64,000 nucleotides of DNA, taken from the NCBI GenBank assembly GCA_023251075.1, contig JAHEZM010000001.1, positions 1 to 64,000 on the forward strand, written 5' to 3'. Position 1 is the stretch's first letter, and the number at the start of each line of letters is the position of its first letter. Source of the stretch: Flavobacteriales bacterium (lineage in GTDB: Bacteria > Bacteroidota > Bacteroidia > Flavobacteriales_C > GCA-002722245). The position numbers were made by a program, and so were the translations under genes. A model generated the notes under the pieces. The model saw only the letters and a program-made list of their open reading frames with translations. It made no database searches and was not told the origin of the DNA. This document shows, piece by piece, positions 34,936-44,142 of the stretch.

Positions 34936-35555
34936 GTATCCTAAATCAATTGGCTTGCGCACTTGGTCGTCGCGATGAAATTCCAAATGTAGAATTGGCA
35001 AAAAAAATAGTGAAAGCAAATGATGTTTCTGCAATTAAAGAATTGGTTCAAAACCTTAATAACAAAAGCAAGGATATTCCTGCTGATTGCATTAAAGTAT
35101 TGTATGAAGTGGGATACCATAAACCCGAACTGATTGCAAAGTATTACAAAGATTTTTTATTCTTATTAAATCATAAAAACAATAGAATGTTATGGGGCGC
35201 ACTGACTGCTTTAAGTGCTATTGTAAAAAATAATCCGAAAGTGATTTTTGATAATCTATCCGCTATTTTAGAGTGTGCCGATAAAAGCTCTGTGATCGCT
35301 AAAGATCACGCTGCAAAAATTCTTACCACCCTTTCCGAAGATAAAAAATACCAAAATGTTACTTTGCCTATTTTGATTGATTTCATTAATGTTTCTCCTG
35401 AAAATCAGTTTCCAACTTATGCTGAAAACGCAATGCATGTATTGGATAAACAATACAAAGTGGTGATGAAGCAGGTTTTGGAAACCAGATTGCCTAAAAT
35501 GAAAACTCCCACGAAGATTAAAAGGGTAGAAAAGATGTTGAAGAAACTTTCTTAA
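34932..35555 (+). CDS. HEAT/ARM-like alpha-solenoid protein
   Basis: This 207-residue all-helical protein has repeating ~35-40-residue helix pairs, such as RMLWGALTALSAIVKNNP, VIAKDHAAKILTTLSED and FPTYAENAMHVLD, typical of HEAT/ARM scaffolds. No catalytic motif or membrane segment is visible. It closes the GyrI-like/HAD/HEAT operon (4-base overlap). Its last codons (KKLS) encode one arm of a hairpin shared with the end of uvrB. Confidence 0.78.
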   Translation: MSILNQLACALGRRDEIPNVELAKKIVKANDVSAIKELVQNLNNKSKDIPADCIKVLYEVGYHKPELIAKYYKDFLFLLNHKNNRMLWGALTALSAIVKNNPKVIFDNLSAILECADKSSVIAKDHAAKILTTLSEDKKYQNVTLPILIDFINVSPENQFPTYAENAMHVLDKQYKVVMKQVLETRLPKMKTPTKIKRVEKMLKKLS

Positions 35556-35573
35556 AAGTTTCTAAGAAAGTTT
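35544..35573. terminator. Hairpin formed by the 3' ends of convergent HEAT and uvrB genes
   Basis: AAACTTTCTTA (35544-35554) pairs perfectly with TAAGAAAGTTT (35563-35573) over an 8-base loop. The arms are the last codons of both genes, and each protein ends in KLS. Flanking T-runs are weak, so termination strength is uncertain. Confidence 0.55.
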
Positions 35574-37586
35574 AGATTTCAACTTATCTTTCATTATAAA
35601 CAACTCATCTCTAAATTTTGCTGCCTGTAGGAAGTCGAGTTCTTTTGCGGCTTTCTCCATTGCTTTTTGAGTTTGAGTAATTGCTTTTTCCAATTGAGTG
35701 GCACTCATATATTCTATAATAGGATCGGCAGCTAGGGCAGGTTTACTTTCTTTTTCTATATATCCCTTAGGTTTTTGGAAATCAAGAACAGCTGTTTGTT
35801 CCATAATAGCTTCGCGTGTTTTATTTAAACTTCGAGGAGTAATGCCATGCTTCTCGTTGTAAGCCATTTGAATTGCTCTTCTGCGATTGGTTTCATCAAT
35901 GGTTTTCTGCATCGAATCGGTCATCTTATCGGCATACATAATTACCCGTCCGTTAATATTACGGGCTGCGCGCCCTACTGTTTGAGTCAATGATCTTTCA
36001 CTACGCAGGAACCCTTCTTTATCGGCATCTAAAATTCCCACTAAAGAAACCTCTGGTAAATCCAATCCTTCTCTCAATAAGTTCACTCCAATCAATACAT
36101 CAATATCTCCCAAACGCAGTGAACGCAATATTTCCACACGCTCCATAGTATCTACATCGGAATGGATATAACGGCATTTTACATTTAAGTTAGTAACATA
36201 TTTCGCTAACTCCTCGGCCATACGTTTGGTTAAGGTAGTTACTAAAATACGCTCTCCTTTTTTTACAGTCTCGTCAATTTGTTCTAGTAAATCATCTACC
36301 TGATTAATAGTAGGACGAATTTCAATGAGTGGATCTATTAATCCGGTAGGACGAATAATTTGTTCTACCACCACACCCTCTGACCTTTGTAATTCATAAT
36401 CGGCAGGAGTTGCAGAAACATAAATCACTTGCTTTGCAATTTCTTCAAATTCTTCGAATTTCAGCGGACGGTTATCCATTGCTGCAGGCAAGCGGAAACC
36501 ATATTCTACTAAGTTCACTTTACGAGATCTGTCGCCACCATACATTGCTTTTATTTGAGAAACAGTGACGTGACTCTCATCAATAAACATCAACATATCA
36601 TCGGGGAAATAATCTAGCAAACAGTAGGGACGAGTGCCCGCTTTTCGACCGTCCATGTACCTAGAATAATTTTCAATTCCTGAGCAGTAGCCCAGTTCCT
36701 TCATCATCTCAATATCGTATTCCGTGCGCTCTTTAATGCGTTGTGCTTCTATGTGTTTTCCTTCGCTTTTAAAAAATTCTTCTTGTTTCACCATATCTTG
36801 TTGAATTTCCCAAATAGCTTCATTCAATCTTTCTTTAGTAGTAGAAAAAATGGTAGCTGGAAAAACTTTAAGATGTTTTACACTTTCTAGTTTGTGTCCA
36901 TTAACCGGATCAAAAGCATGAATCTCTTCAATCTCATCACCCCAAAAAGAAATACGATAAGCAATATCTAAATAGGCAGGAAAAAGATCGATGGTATCTC
37001 CACGCACTTTAAAATTCCCTCTTTCCAATTCCAGTTCGGTACGAGAATAAAGGGAATCAACAAAACGACGCAACAGTTGATTGCGCGCGATTTTTTGTCC
37101 CACTTTCATCTCAAAAGTATTGGCGTCAAAATCCTCAGGATTTCCCATACCGTAAATACATGATACGGAGGAAACCACAATAATATCTTCTCTTCCCGAA
37201 AGCAAAGCCGAAGAAGCTGCCAAACGTAATTTTTCTATTTCAGCATTGATCGATAAATCTTTTTCTATAAAAGTTCCGGTAACCGGAAGATAGGCTTCTG
37301 GCTGATAGTAATCGTAATACGATACAAAATAATGCACTGCATTTTCAGGAAAAAACTGCTTGAATTCACCGTACAATTGAGCTGCTAAAGTTTTGTTGTG
37401 ACTCAAAATCAAAGTAGGTTTTCCCGTTTCTTTGATCACATTAGCCATAGTAAAAGTTTTACCTGATCCGGTAACCCCTTGCAGTGTTTGAAAAGGCACA
37501 TGGTTATTTACTCCCTCAACTAATTGTCGGATTGCTTCGGGTTGATCGCCCGTTGGCTGATAGGGAGATGATAGTATGAATTGCAT
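35562..37586 (-). CDS. uvrB: Excinuclease ABC subunit B
   Basis: This 674-residue helicase-like damage-verification subunit of UvrABC has Walker A GVTGSGKTFT, the beta-hairpin YYDYYQPEAYLP that inserts between strands, IDESHVT, the helicase motifs VSATPADYE and LLREGLDLPEVSLV, and QTVGRAARN. The C-terminal UVR motif (residues ~635-670) for UvrC binding is present. All elements are intact. A one-mismatch -7 box TATTTTTA ends 4 bases before the ATG, like other genes here. It is followed by convergent genes only. Confidence 0.98.
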   Translation of the reverse strand: MQFILSSPYQPTGDQPEAIRQLVEGVNNHVPFQTLQGVTGSGKTFTMANVIKETGKPTLILSHNKTLAAQLYGEFKQFFPENAVHYFVSYYDYYQPEAYLPVTGTFIEKDLSINAEIEKLRLAASSALLSGREDIIVVSSVSCIYGMGNPEDFDANTFEMKVGQKIARNQLLRRFVDSLYSRTELELERGNFKVRGDTIDLFPAYLDIAYRISFWGDEIEEIHAFDPVNGHKLESVKHLKVFPATIFSTTKERLNEAIWEIQQDMVKQEEFFKSEGKHIEAQRIKERTEYDIEMMKELGYCSGIENYSRYMDGRKAGTRPYCLLDYFPDDMLMFIDESHVTVSQIKAMYGGDRSRKVNLVEYGFRLPAAMDNRPLKFEEFEEIAKQVIYVSATPADYELQRSEGVVVEQIIRPTGLIDPLIEIRPTINQVDDLLEQIDETVKKGERILVTTLTKRMAEELAKYVTNLNVKCRYIHSDVDTMERVEILRSLRLGDIDVLIGVNLLREGLDLPEVSLVGILDADKEGFLRSERSLTQTVGRAARNINGRVIMYADKMTDSMQKTIDETNRRRAIQMAYNEKHGITPRSLNKTREAIMEQTAVLDFQKPKGYIEKESKPALAADPIIEYMSATQLEKAITQTQKAMEKAAKELDFLQAAKFRDELFIMKDKLKSKLS

Positions 37587-37604
37587 GAAGTAAAAATAGG
37601 GAAA

Positions 37605-38534
37605 TTACTTCTTATTGAATTTAAAGGCTTTAAGGAATGGATTAAAAAGCATTTTGATCAAGCTTCGGTGTTCTTTACTCTCTTCTACACCAAAACTAAT
37701 TTCTTCCTTTTCTTTGGTAATGTATAGAGTTTTAAATAACCAGTCCCATATAGCCAATTCCGACCCCATATTTTTATTGAAGTGTTTGGGGTTGTTGCTG
37801 TGATGAATTATGTGTTGGGCCGGACTAATAAAAATTCTTTCCAAATATTTTCCAAAAGAAAACCACACGTGTGAGTGGCGAAGATTTGCACCTAGTATAT
37901 TGAACGCAAAAGTTCCCACATGAACTCCCCAAACTACATACGGAGAGATAGAGTAGGAATAAATCCAAAGAAATATTCCCGAAACAAATCCACCAACGAA
38001 TACTCCTCTTAACTGAAATAAAATACTTTCCAAAGGATGCACTCTGTAAAGGGTAATTGGAGTAAGTACTTCAGCTGAATGGTGTACTTTGTGAAATTCC
38101 CACAAAACTCGATTTTTATGTAATAAAAGATGAAGGAGGTATCTGCTAAAATCGTTCATTACAAAATAAGTTAAGGCGTAATAAAAAACGGCTTCACCAT
38201 CAGAGAGTTTAATGTTTGAGTATCCTATGTTTTCATTCATCCACTGCTGGAGATAATAGGCTAAAACAATAGAGTTGATTAAAAAAGGCAAGAAAAAACA
38301 AATGTTTATTACGTGATTGATAATGAGCAGAAGAATGTCGTTGATGGATGAAATATGTATTAGTCTTTTATAAGGAAAAATATATTTTATTAGTCCTTTA
38401 AAACTTTTGTTATGAATAAGAAACACTATTGCAGTAATAACAATACTACATAGCAAATAAGGATAATAAATTCGCTCATCGGGATGAGTAAAATAAAGCA
38501 GAGCTTCTTTTATGGCTTCCAGGATCTTTTCCAT
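37605..38534 (-). CDS. Sterol desaturase / fatty acid hydroxylase superfamily protein
   Basis: This 309-residue integral membrane di-iron enzyme has the eight-histidine pattern of the superfamily: HLLLH (first box), EFHKVHHS (second), and HIIHHS (third), with a further histidine in the RHSHVW segment. Several membrane helices surround the boxes. Members hydroxylate or desaturate lipids, carotenoids or sterol-like substrates at the membrane. The substrate is unknown. A perfect -7 box TAGCTTTG lies 5 bases before the ATG, predicting a leaderless message. Confidence 0.92.
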   Translation of the reverse strand: MEKILEAIKEALLYFTHPDERIYYPYLLCSIVITAIVFLIHNKSFKGLIKYIFPYKRLIHISSINDILLLIINHVINICFFLPFLINSIVLAYYLQQWMNENIGYSNIKLSDGEAVFYYALTYFVMNDFSRYLLHLLLHKNRVLWEFHKVHHSAEVLTPITLYRVHPLESILFQLRGVFVGGFVSGIFLWIYSYSISPYVVWGVHVGTFAFNILGANLRHSHVWFSFGKYLERIFISPAQHIIHHSNNPKHFNKNMGSELAIWDWLFKTLYITKEKEEISFGVEESKEHRSLIKMLFNPFLKAFKFNKK

Positions 38535-38539
38535 TGATT

Positions 38540-38547
38540 CAAAGCTA
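38540..38547 (-). promoter_or_regulatory. -7 promoter box for the sterol desaturase gene, predicted leaderless
   Basis: On the minus strand TAGCTTTG (exact TAnnTTTG match) is followed by AATCA and then the ATG at 38534. Confidence 0.55.
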
Positions 38548-38601
38548 TTTAGAATTCTTCAACAAAATAACTTTCGATATGATTATACCACTTTTTAGGT
38601 A

Positions 38602-38725
38602 TTGTACCCCTCACCCCCTCAAGATATATTTGCTTCGTAAAAAAGGGAAACCCTGTAAAAAGTGCTTGAACCACTAGTCAAGGATTTCCCATCATTTATT
38701 AATCGAAAAATAAAAATACAAAACA
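38602..38725 (+). promoter_or_regulatory. Promoter and structured leader of the DUF4856/imelysin/TonB operon
   Basis: TTG at 38602-38604, N20 and TATATTTG at 38625-38632 fit the Bacteroidota promoter. The ~90-base leader that follows contains a hairpin: GGGAAACCCT pairs with AGGATTTCCC (one mismatch), and inside it CTTGA pairs with TCAAG. A regulatory role of the fold is inference; no known riboswitch was recognised. Confidence 0.5.
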
Positions 38726-39838
38726 ATGAATCAAATTACAACATCAAAATGGCTGAGTTTATCAGCAACAGGAGTTTTATCAGTGGCTTTGCTATTCAGC
38801 TCATGTAAAAAAGACGAACCCACAAATACAGATGATGATACCAATAAGTTTAGCTATACAGTTCCTACCACTTACAACTATTCTAATGTAAAACACGACG
38901 ATGAAGTAACCTTAATCAACATGTTTGTAGAGTTAGAGACAGAGATGAAGAAGGGGGCTACAGGAACGGTTTTGAGTTCTAGTAAACTACAAGATATGTT
39001 TGCCAATGTAAATAGTCCGTTTGTTAGTTCTCTTTTGAATGCAGCAAGTGTGGACATTAAAAGCTCAAGTATTCTATCTGCTCGTTTAGATATTGAAGCG
39101 TATTTAGACAGCCTTGCTTCTTATAGTAATTCCGTTTCACCTGCATCTAACGGTGTTGCCGGAATTGGAGTAAGTACGGTAGATGCTACAAAAAAATATT
39201 TATTGTCGCCTAAAGGATTTAACTATCAGCAATTTGTTAGTAAAACTTTGATGGGAGCTTTAATTACGCATCAAATTACTGAATTACTTTCCGCCTCAGC
39301 CGATAATACAACTGTGGTTAGCGAAGAAGGAACAGAGATGGAGCACAACTGGGACAGAGCCTTTGGTATTTTTTATGCACCTATTGATTTTCCTACCACT
39401 TTAACCGGTTTGAAATATTGGAGTAGCTATTGTAATCAGGTAAATACAATAGGATCTAATAAAATTGTAATGGATGCTTTCTTAAAAGGCCGTGTTGCTA
39501 TTAGCAATGGTGATATTGCCACTAAAAATATACAAGCAGCTATTATTATTGAAGAGTTTGAAAAAATGACTGCAGCGGCTGCCATTCATGAGTTACAAGA
39601 AGCCAGAGAAGATTTAACCAATACACCTAAAGTAAATACGAACGTTTCTGAATCGATTGCTTTTTTATTGTCACTGAAATACAACACTCATAAAACGCAT
39701 ATTACCAACGCTCAAATTGATACTATTGTGGCATTGTATGGTGATAATTTATATGAATTAACTACCGATAAATTAAATAGTGTTGTTAGTGCTATAAGTG
39801 CTATTTATGGTTGGGACAGTATTAAGGATGCTATTTAG
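38726..39838 (+). CDS. DUF4856 domain lipoprotein
   Basis: This 370-residue lipoprotein (LLFSSCKKD, lipidated C27) matches DUF4856: TVPTTYNYSNVKHDDEV, YLLSPKGFNYQQFVSKTLMGAL, HNWDRAFGIFY, YWSSYCNQVNT and the helical C-terminus with AAAIHELQEA. It is mostly helical after residue 40. The family occurs almost only in Bacteroidota and sits beside imelysin and TonB receptor genes, as here (24-base gap to imelysin), suggesting iron or metal handling on the cell surface; this is inference from context. Confidence 0.88.
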   Translation: MNQITTSKWLSLSATGVLSVALLFSSCKKDEPTNTDDDTNKFSYTVPTTYNYSNVKHDDEVTLINMFVELETEMKKGATGTVLSSSKLQDMFANVNSPFVSSLLNAASVDIKSSSILSARLDIEAYLDSLASYSNSVSPASNGVAGIGVSTVDATKKYLLSPKGFNYQQFVSKTLMGALITHQITELLSASADNTTVVSEEGTEMEHNWDRAFGIFYAPIDFPTTLTGLKYWSSYCNQVNTIGSNKIVMDAFLKGRVAISNGDIATKNIQAAIIIEEFEKMTAAAAIHELQEAREDLTNTPKVNTNVSESIAFLLSLKYNTHKTHITNAQIDTIVALYGDNLYELTTDKLNSVVSAISAIYGWDSIKDAI

Positions 39839-39862
39839 TTTTTAAAATATAAGAAGCCATAA

Positions 39863-40948
39863 ATGAAAAAAGTTAGTTTGATATTATTCTCTATTCTGGT
39901 TGTTTTTGCTTGTCACCACAAACCCAAACCTTCAGATGAAAAGAATTTTGATTTGAAAGGAATGTTGAATAATATAGGAACCAATATTATTGTTCCAAGT
40001 TATACAGCATTGCAAAATGGTGTAAATGATTTAAGCGTAGCTACAGATACTTTTGTAAACAATCCAAATGTTCTGAATTTACAAGATTTACGAAATAAGT
40101 TTAAACAAGCATATCTCCACTGGCAATCTTGTGATATTTTTGAATTTGGACCAGCTACCAACGTTTCTTTAAGAGCTAACTTAAATGTTTATCCTACGGA
40201 TACCACTAAAATTCAAAACAATATTCAAACTGCTTTTTTCAATGTTGATTATTTAAGTAATTCTACGGCTAAAGGATTTCCGGCCATTGATTATTTATTG
40301 TACTACGATAATAAAACTGACGGTGAAGTTGTTGCTTATTATCTTACAGCATCAACTGCTACTAATAGAAAACAATATTTACAGGCACTGGTTTTATCTA
40401 TTAAAACAAAAGTAGATAACGTTGTTTTGGCGTGGAATACTTACCTCTCTACGTTTATCAATAGCAATGGATATAGTTTAGGTAGTTCTGCCAGCCTTTT
40501 GTTAAATGCTATGAATGAGTATTTCGAAAGATATTTACGCGATGGAAAAATTGCAATTCCGGTAGGCATAAAATCTTTGGGAGTGGCTTTACCTGAACAA
40601 ACGGAAGCATACTACGGAAAATTTTCAGCCGAATTGTTAAATCAATCGATTCAATCTTTTCAAAATTTGTACTTGGGAAAATATGGAAATACTGATGGTT
40701 TAGGATTTGATGATCATTTGGTAGCATTCGATGCCTCGGCCACCAATGAGACTTTAAAAAATAATATTGCAGATGCAGTTTCTGCTTGTTATTCATTGGG
40801 TGATCCTTTGTCGCAAACCATTATAAGCAACCAAAGTTCCGTTGAATCAGTGTATACTAAATTGCAGAAGGTAGTTCTTCCTTTAAAATCAGATATGCCA
40901 TCAGCTTTAGGAATACTGCTTACTTATCAAGATAACGATGGAGATTAA
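39863..40948 (+). CDS. Imelysin-family (M75) lipoprotein
   Basis: This 361-residue helical lipoprotein (VVFACHH, lipidated C17) has the imelysin layout: FKQAYLHWQSCDIFEFGPA in the first half, NVYPTDTTKI, and KGFPAIDYLLY at the position of the GxHxxE motif. The classical histidine and glutamate are replaced (GFPAID), as in many Bacteroidota members, so peptidase activity is unlikely. Imelysins such as IrpA are iron-regulated and bind metal. The gene ends 3 bases before the GTG start of a TonB receptor. Confidence 0.88.
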   Translation: MKKVSLILFSILVVFACHHKPKPSDEKNFDLKGMLNNIGTNIIVPSYTALQNGVNDLSVATDTFVNNPNVLNLQDLRNKFKQAYLHWQSCDIFEFGPATNVSLRANLNVYPTDTTKIQNNIQTAFFNVDYLSNSTAKGFPAIDYLLYYDNKTDGEVVAYYLTASTATNRKQYLQALVLSIKTKVDNVVLAWNTYLSTFINSNGYSLGSSASLLLNAMNEYFERYLRDGKIAIPVGIKSLGVALPEQTEAYYGKFSAELLNQSIQSFQNLYLGKYGNTDGLGFDDHLVAFDASATNETLKNNIADAVSACYSLGDPLSQTIISNQSSVESVYTKLQKVVLPLKSDMPSALGILLTYQDNDGD

Positions 40949-40951
40949 TCA

Positions 40952-43375
40952 GTGAATACAGTTTTTAAATATCTCCTTCTTTGCTCATTGCATTTCATGC
41001 CAAACTTAGTTTTGGCATTTAATGTTTCAGGCATAGTGAGTGCGGCTGATAGTTCTGTACTATTGGATGGAGCTCAGGTATTGGTTCTTGAAAATGGCAA
41101 ATTCACTTACACTAACTCTAAAGGTGAATTTATTATTGATGGATTGAAAACAGGGAATTATCATTTAATGGCAATGTTTGAAACCAAGGAATCGCAAACG
41201 ATTCCTTTTTCTGTTCTCGACACCAATGTGATTATTAATTTCCAATTATTTCCGCTTACACAAGCTATGGATACGGTTAGAGTTGAAGGTAAGCGAAGTT
41301 TTAGTATAGGAAAATTGAAAGAAGTAGAAGGCACCGCTATTTATTCGGGAAAAAAAACAGAGACGATAGATATGAATAATACATCGGGAAATAAGGCGAC
41401 TAATAATGCCCGACAAGTTTATTCGAAAATAGCGGGTTTAAATATTTGGGAAAGTGACGGTGCAGGTATTCAGCTAAGCATTGGCGGTAGAGGATTGAAT
41501 CCTAACAGAGTTTCTAATTTCAATACCCGACAAAATGGTTACGATATTAGTGCTGATGCTTTGGGGTATCCAGAGAGTTATTACAGTCCGCCCACTGAAG
41601 CCATCGACAGAATAGAAATTGTAAGAGGGGCTGCATCACTGCAATATGGAACTCAGTTTGGTGGTTTCTTAAATTTTAAATTGAAGAAAGGTCCGGAGAA
41701 AAGAAAATTTGAATTTACTTCCCGACAAACCTTAGGTTCCTGGGGATTTATCAATTCGTTCAACAGTGTGGGAGGAACAGTGGCAAAAGGAAAATTAAAC
41801 TATTATGCTTTTGTTCAGCGCAAACAAGGAAATGGGTGGAGGCCCAATTCTGAATTTAATGTGAATTCAGCGTATGCTTCTGTTTATTATAGTTTAAGTA
41901 AGAAGTGGAATATTGGAGTAGAATATACTTTTATGGATTATTTGGCCCATCAGCCTGGAGGATTAACCGATGCGATGTTCAATAAAGATCCAATGCAGTC
42001 TATAAGAGCTAGAAATTGGTTTAAAGTAAATTGGAATTTGATAGCCTTACAAAGTAATTATGTTTTTACGGATCGTTCTCGTTTAAATTTCAGAGCCTTT
42101 GGTTTGTTGGCGGGCAGAGATGCTTTAGGAATATTAGATCAAATTACCCGGGCTGATGAAGGAAAAGAAAGAAATTTATTAAGTGATGATTTTAAAAATA
42201 TAGGTGCTGAAATGCGCTTTCTTCAATATTACAAATTAGGAAAAAATTTATCGGTATTTCTTGTGGGAGGAAGATACTATCGCGGATTCACACAACGAAA
42301 TCAAGGATTTGGAGATAGTACTTCTTCTGCTAATTTTTCTTTTGCAAATTCCGATCAACCAGAAAATTCTAAATACAGTTTTCCTAGTCAGAATGTATCT
42401 TTTTTTATTGAAAATATTTTCAAAATAACACCTAAGTTTTCTGTTACACCTGGTATTCGTTATGAATTTATTGATACCAGATCGGATGGGTATTATAATG
42501 TAGAAAATAAAAATTTAGCCGGACAAGTAATTTATAAAGCACAGTTTCAGGACAGCCGAGAAAACAAACGAGCCTTTTTATTAGGTGGAGTAGGAATGAG
42601 CTATCAACACAGTACTTTATTTGAAGCTTACGCCAATTTTTCTCAAAATTATCGCTCTATTAATTTTAATGATATGAGAGTGGTGAATCCTAATTTTCAA
42701 GTCGATCCTAATTTAAAAGATGAAACAGGATACACTGCTGATGCAGGGTTTAGAGGTTTTTTAAAAAGTATTTTGTACTACGATGTTACTTTCTTTTACT
42801 TGGGATACAACAACAGAATCGGTTCTGTTATTAAAACCGACACCATCACCTATACTGCGTATTTGTTGCGCACCAATATTTCCGACTCCCGTACTTTCGG
42901 TTTTGAAAGTTTAGTGGAATTAGATTTTTACAAGTGGTTGATTGGTGGAAATAAAGACATGAAGATTTCGGTTTACAGTAATCTATCGATGATGCAAGCG
43001 GAATATTTAGGAAGTAAACAAAAAGCTTTTGAAGGAAAAAAAGTAGAGTTGGTTCCGCCTATGATGTGGAAAACCGGATTGCGTTTTAAATACAAAGGTT
43101 TTGTGGCCTCCACTCAATATTCATATACCGCTCAGCAATACACCGATGCAACCAATGCTGCATATACTGCCAATGCGGTAAACGGAATCATTCCTAGTTA
43201 TTCCATCATGGATTTTAGTACTTCTTATACCTATAAAAAAATAAGTGTGGAAGGCAGTATCAATAATTTGCTGGATGCACGTTATTTCACTAGAAGAGCT
43301 GAATCATATCCTGGCCCGGGAATTATTCCATCTGATGCAAGAAGTTTTTATCTTACCCTTCAAATTAAACTTTGA
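40952..43375 (+). CDS. TonB-dependent outer-membrane receptor (FecA-like)
   Basis: This 807-residue receptor starts with GTG at 40952; the signal peptide ends near VLAFN. Residues ~25-110 form a carboxypeptidase-regulatory-like domain, then a plug (NARQVYSKIAGLNIWESDG, EAIDRIEIVRGAASLQYG), then a 22-strand barrel. It ends in a beta signal, YLTLQIKL. In an operon with DUF4856 and imelysin lipoproteins, it probably imports an iron chelate. The stop abuts the stop of the convergent gene with no base between them. Confidence 0.93.
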   Translation: MNTVFKYLLLCSLHFMPNLVLAFNVSGIVSAADSSVLLDGAQVLVLENGKFTYTNSKGEFIIDGLKTGNYHLMAMFETKESQTIPFSVLDTNVIINFQLFPLTQAMDTVRVEGKRSFSIGKLKEVEGTAIYSGKKTETIDMNNTSGNKATNNARQVYSKIAGLNIWESDGAGIQLSIGGRGLNPNRVSNFNTRQNGYDISADALGYPESYYSPPTEAIDRIEIVRGAASLQYGTQFGGFLNFKLKKGPEKRKFEFTSRQTLGSWGFINSFNSVGGTVAKGKLNYYAFVQRKQGNGWRPNSEFNVNSAYASVYYSLSKKWNIGVEYTFMDYLAHQPGGLTDAMFNKDPMQSIRARNWFKVNWNLIALQSNYVFTDRSRLNFRAFGLLAGRDALGILDQITRADEGKERNLLSDDFKNIGAEMRFLQYYKLGKNLSVFLVGGRYYRGFTQRNQGFGDSTSSANFSFANSDQPENSKYSFPSQNVSFFIENIFKITPKFSVTPGIRYEFIDTRSDGYYNVENKNLAGQVIYKAQFQDSRENKRAFLLGGVGMSYQHSTLFEAYANFSQNYRSINFNDMRVVNPNFQVDPNLKDETGYTADAGFRGFLKSILYYDVTFFYLGYNNRIGSVIKTDTITYTAYLLRTNISDSRTFGFESLVELDFYKWLIGGNKDMKISVYSNLSMMQAEYLGSKQKAFEGKKVELVPPMMWKTGLRFKYKGFVASTQYSYTAQQYTDATNAAYTANAVNGIIPSYSIMDFSTSYTYKKISVEGSINNLLDARYFTRRAESYPGPGIIPSDARSFYLTLQIKL

Positions 43376-44140
43376 TTACTTAATTAGCTTGAGCGCAAAA
43401 TGCGTAAAACAATTGTGTTTATCCGCAATGGTATAATGAAATATATAATCGCCATCATCTAAACTCCTATTCAAATGGGAAGAGCAAGTACTCAGAATAA
43501 AAACAATTTCGTGTTTGTTTAGATAAAAAGGATGATCAATGGTAGGAGGATTTTCCCGATAAAAACAATTTTTAATGAATTCAATCTTATCATCGAGTTC
43601 TTCTTTGGCTTCGTCATTATTTACTAAACTTAATTCTTGCCTTACTTTTATTAATGTGGAATCTAATCTTTCATAAAGATTGTGTTTGAGATTATCGTTG
43701 AACAATTCTATTCCTTCTTTGGAAAGTAATTGATGGATAGTAATGCTCTTTCCTGTACGCAAATCAAAATTATAATACATATCAAAGCCCTCGCAGTAAG
43801 CACCACAAAACTCAGCGGAAATCATTATTGAAAGGAGGTTTTTAGAATTGTTCAACACCTCGTAAGAAATGTGACTTATTCTAGCAATTACCTGGTTGGT
43901 ATCTTTCAGCCATACGTTTTCAAAGATGCTTTTTTGAAATTTTCCGTTTTCAATTTCCAGAAAATTAAATAAGAGGAAGTGATTTATAGAATCGGCAACA
44001 GCCTGATGGTGGTATTTTATTTTGGGAAATACATAAACTTCTTTATCAATAGAATTAGTGTCGTGAATTTCTTCAATAACAACCTGAGCGTTGCCCGCCG
44101 ATATTACGAAGAAAAGAAATATTGAAATTTTCCAATTCAA
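43376..44140 (-). CDS. Exported protein, possibly DUF3298/RsiV-like
   Basis: This 254-residue protein starts with TTG at 44140 (no in-frame ATG before the signal; ATT at 44143 is the only alternative). The signal peptide is NWKISIFLFFVISAGNAQ. The mature part resembles PdaC/DUF3298-type beta/alpha domains: YVFPKIKYHHQAVADSINHFLLFNF, then ISAEFCGAYCEGFDMYYNFDLRTGKSITIHQLLS, and a C-terminal DHPFYLNKHEIVFI. The DLRTGKxITIxxLL pattern is typical of that family. It starts two bases after the aroE stop and may be cotranscribed. Confidence 0.65.
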   Translation of the reverse strand: MNWKISIFLFFVISAGNAQVVIEEIHDTNSIDKEVYVFPKIKYHHQAVADSINHFLLFNFLEIENGKFQKSIFENVWLKDTNQVIARISHISYEVLNNSKNLLSIMISAEFCGAYCEGFDMYYNFDLRTGKSITIHQLLSKEGIELFNDNLKHNLYERLDSTLIKVRQELSLVNNDEAKEELDDKIEFIKNCFYRENPPTIDHPFYLNKHEIVFILSTCSSHLNRSLDDGDYIFHYTIADKHNCFTHFALKLIK

Positions 44141-44142
44141 AA

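Noticed and set aside
38573-38590. Possible Fur box before the DUF4856 operon
   Set aside because: GATATGATTATA resembles part of a Fur site but lacks the full inverted repeat.
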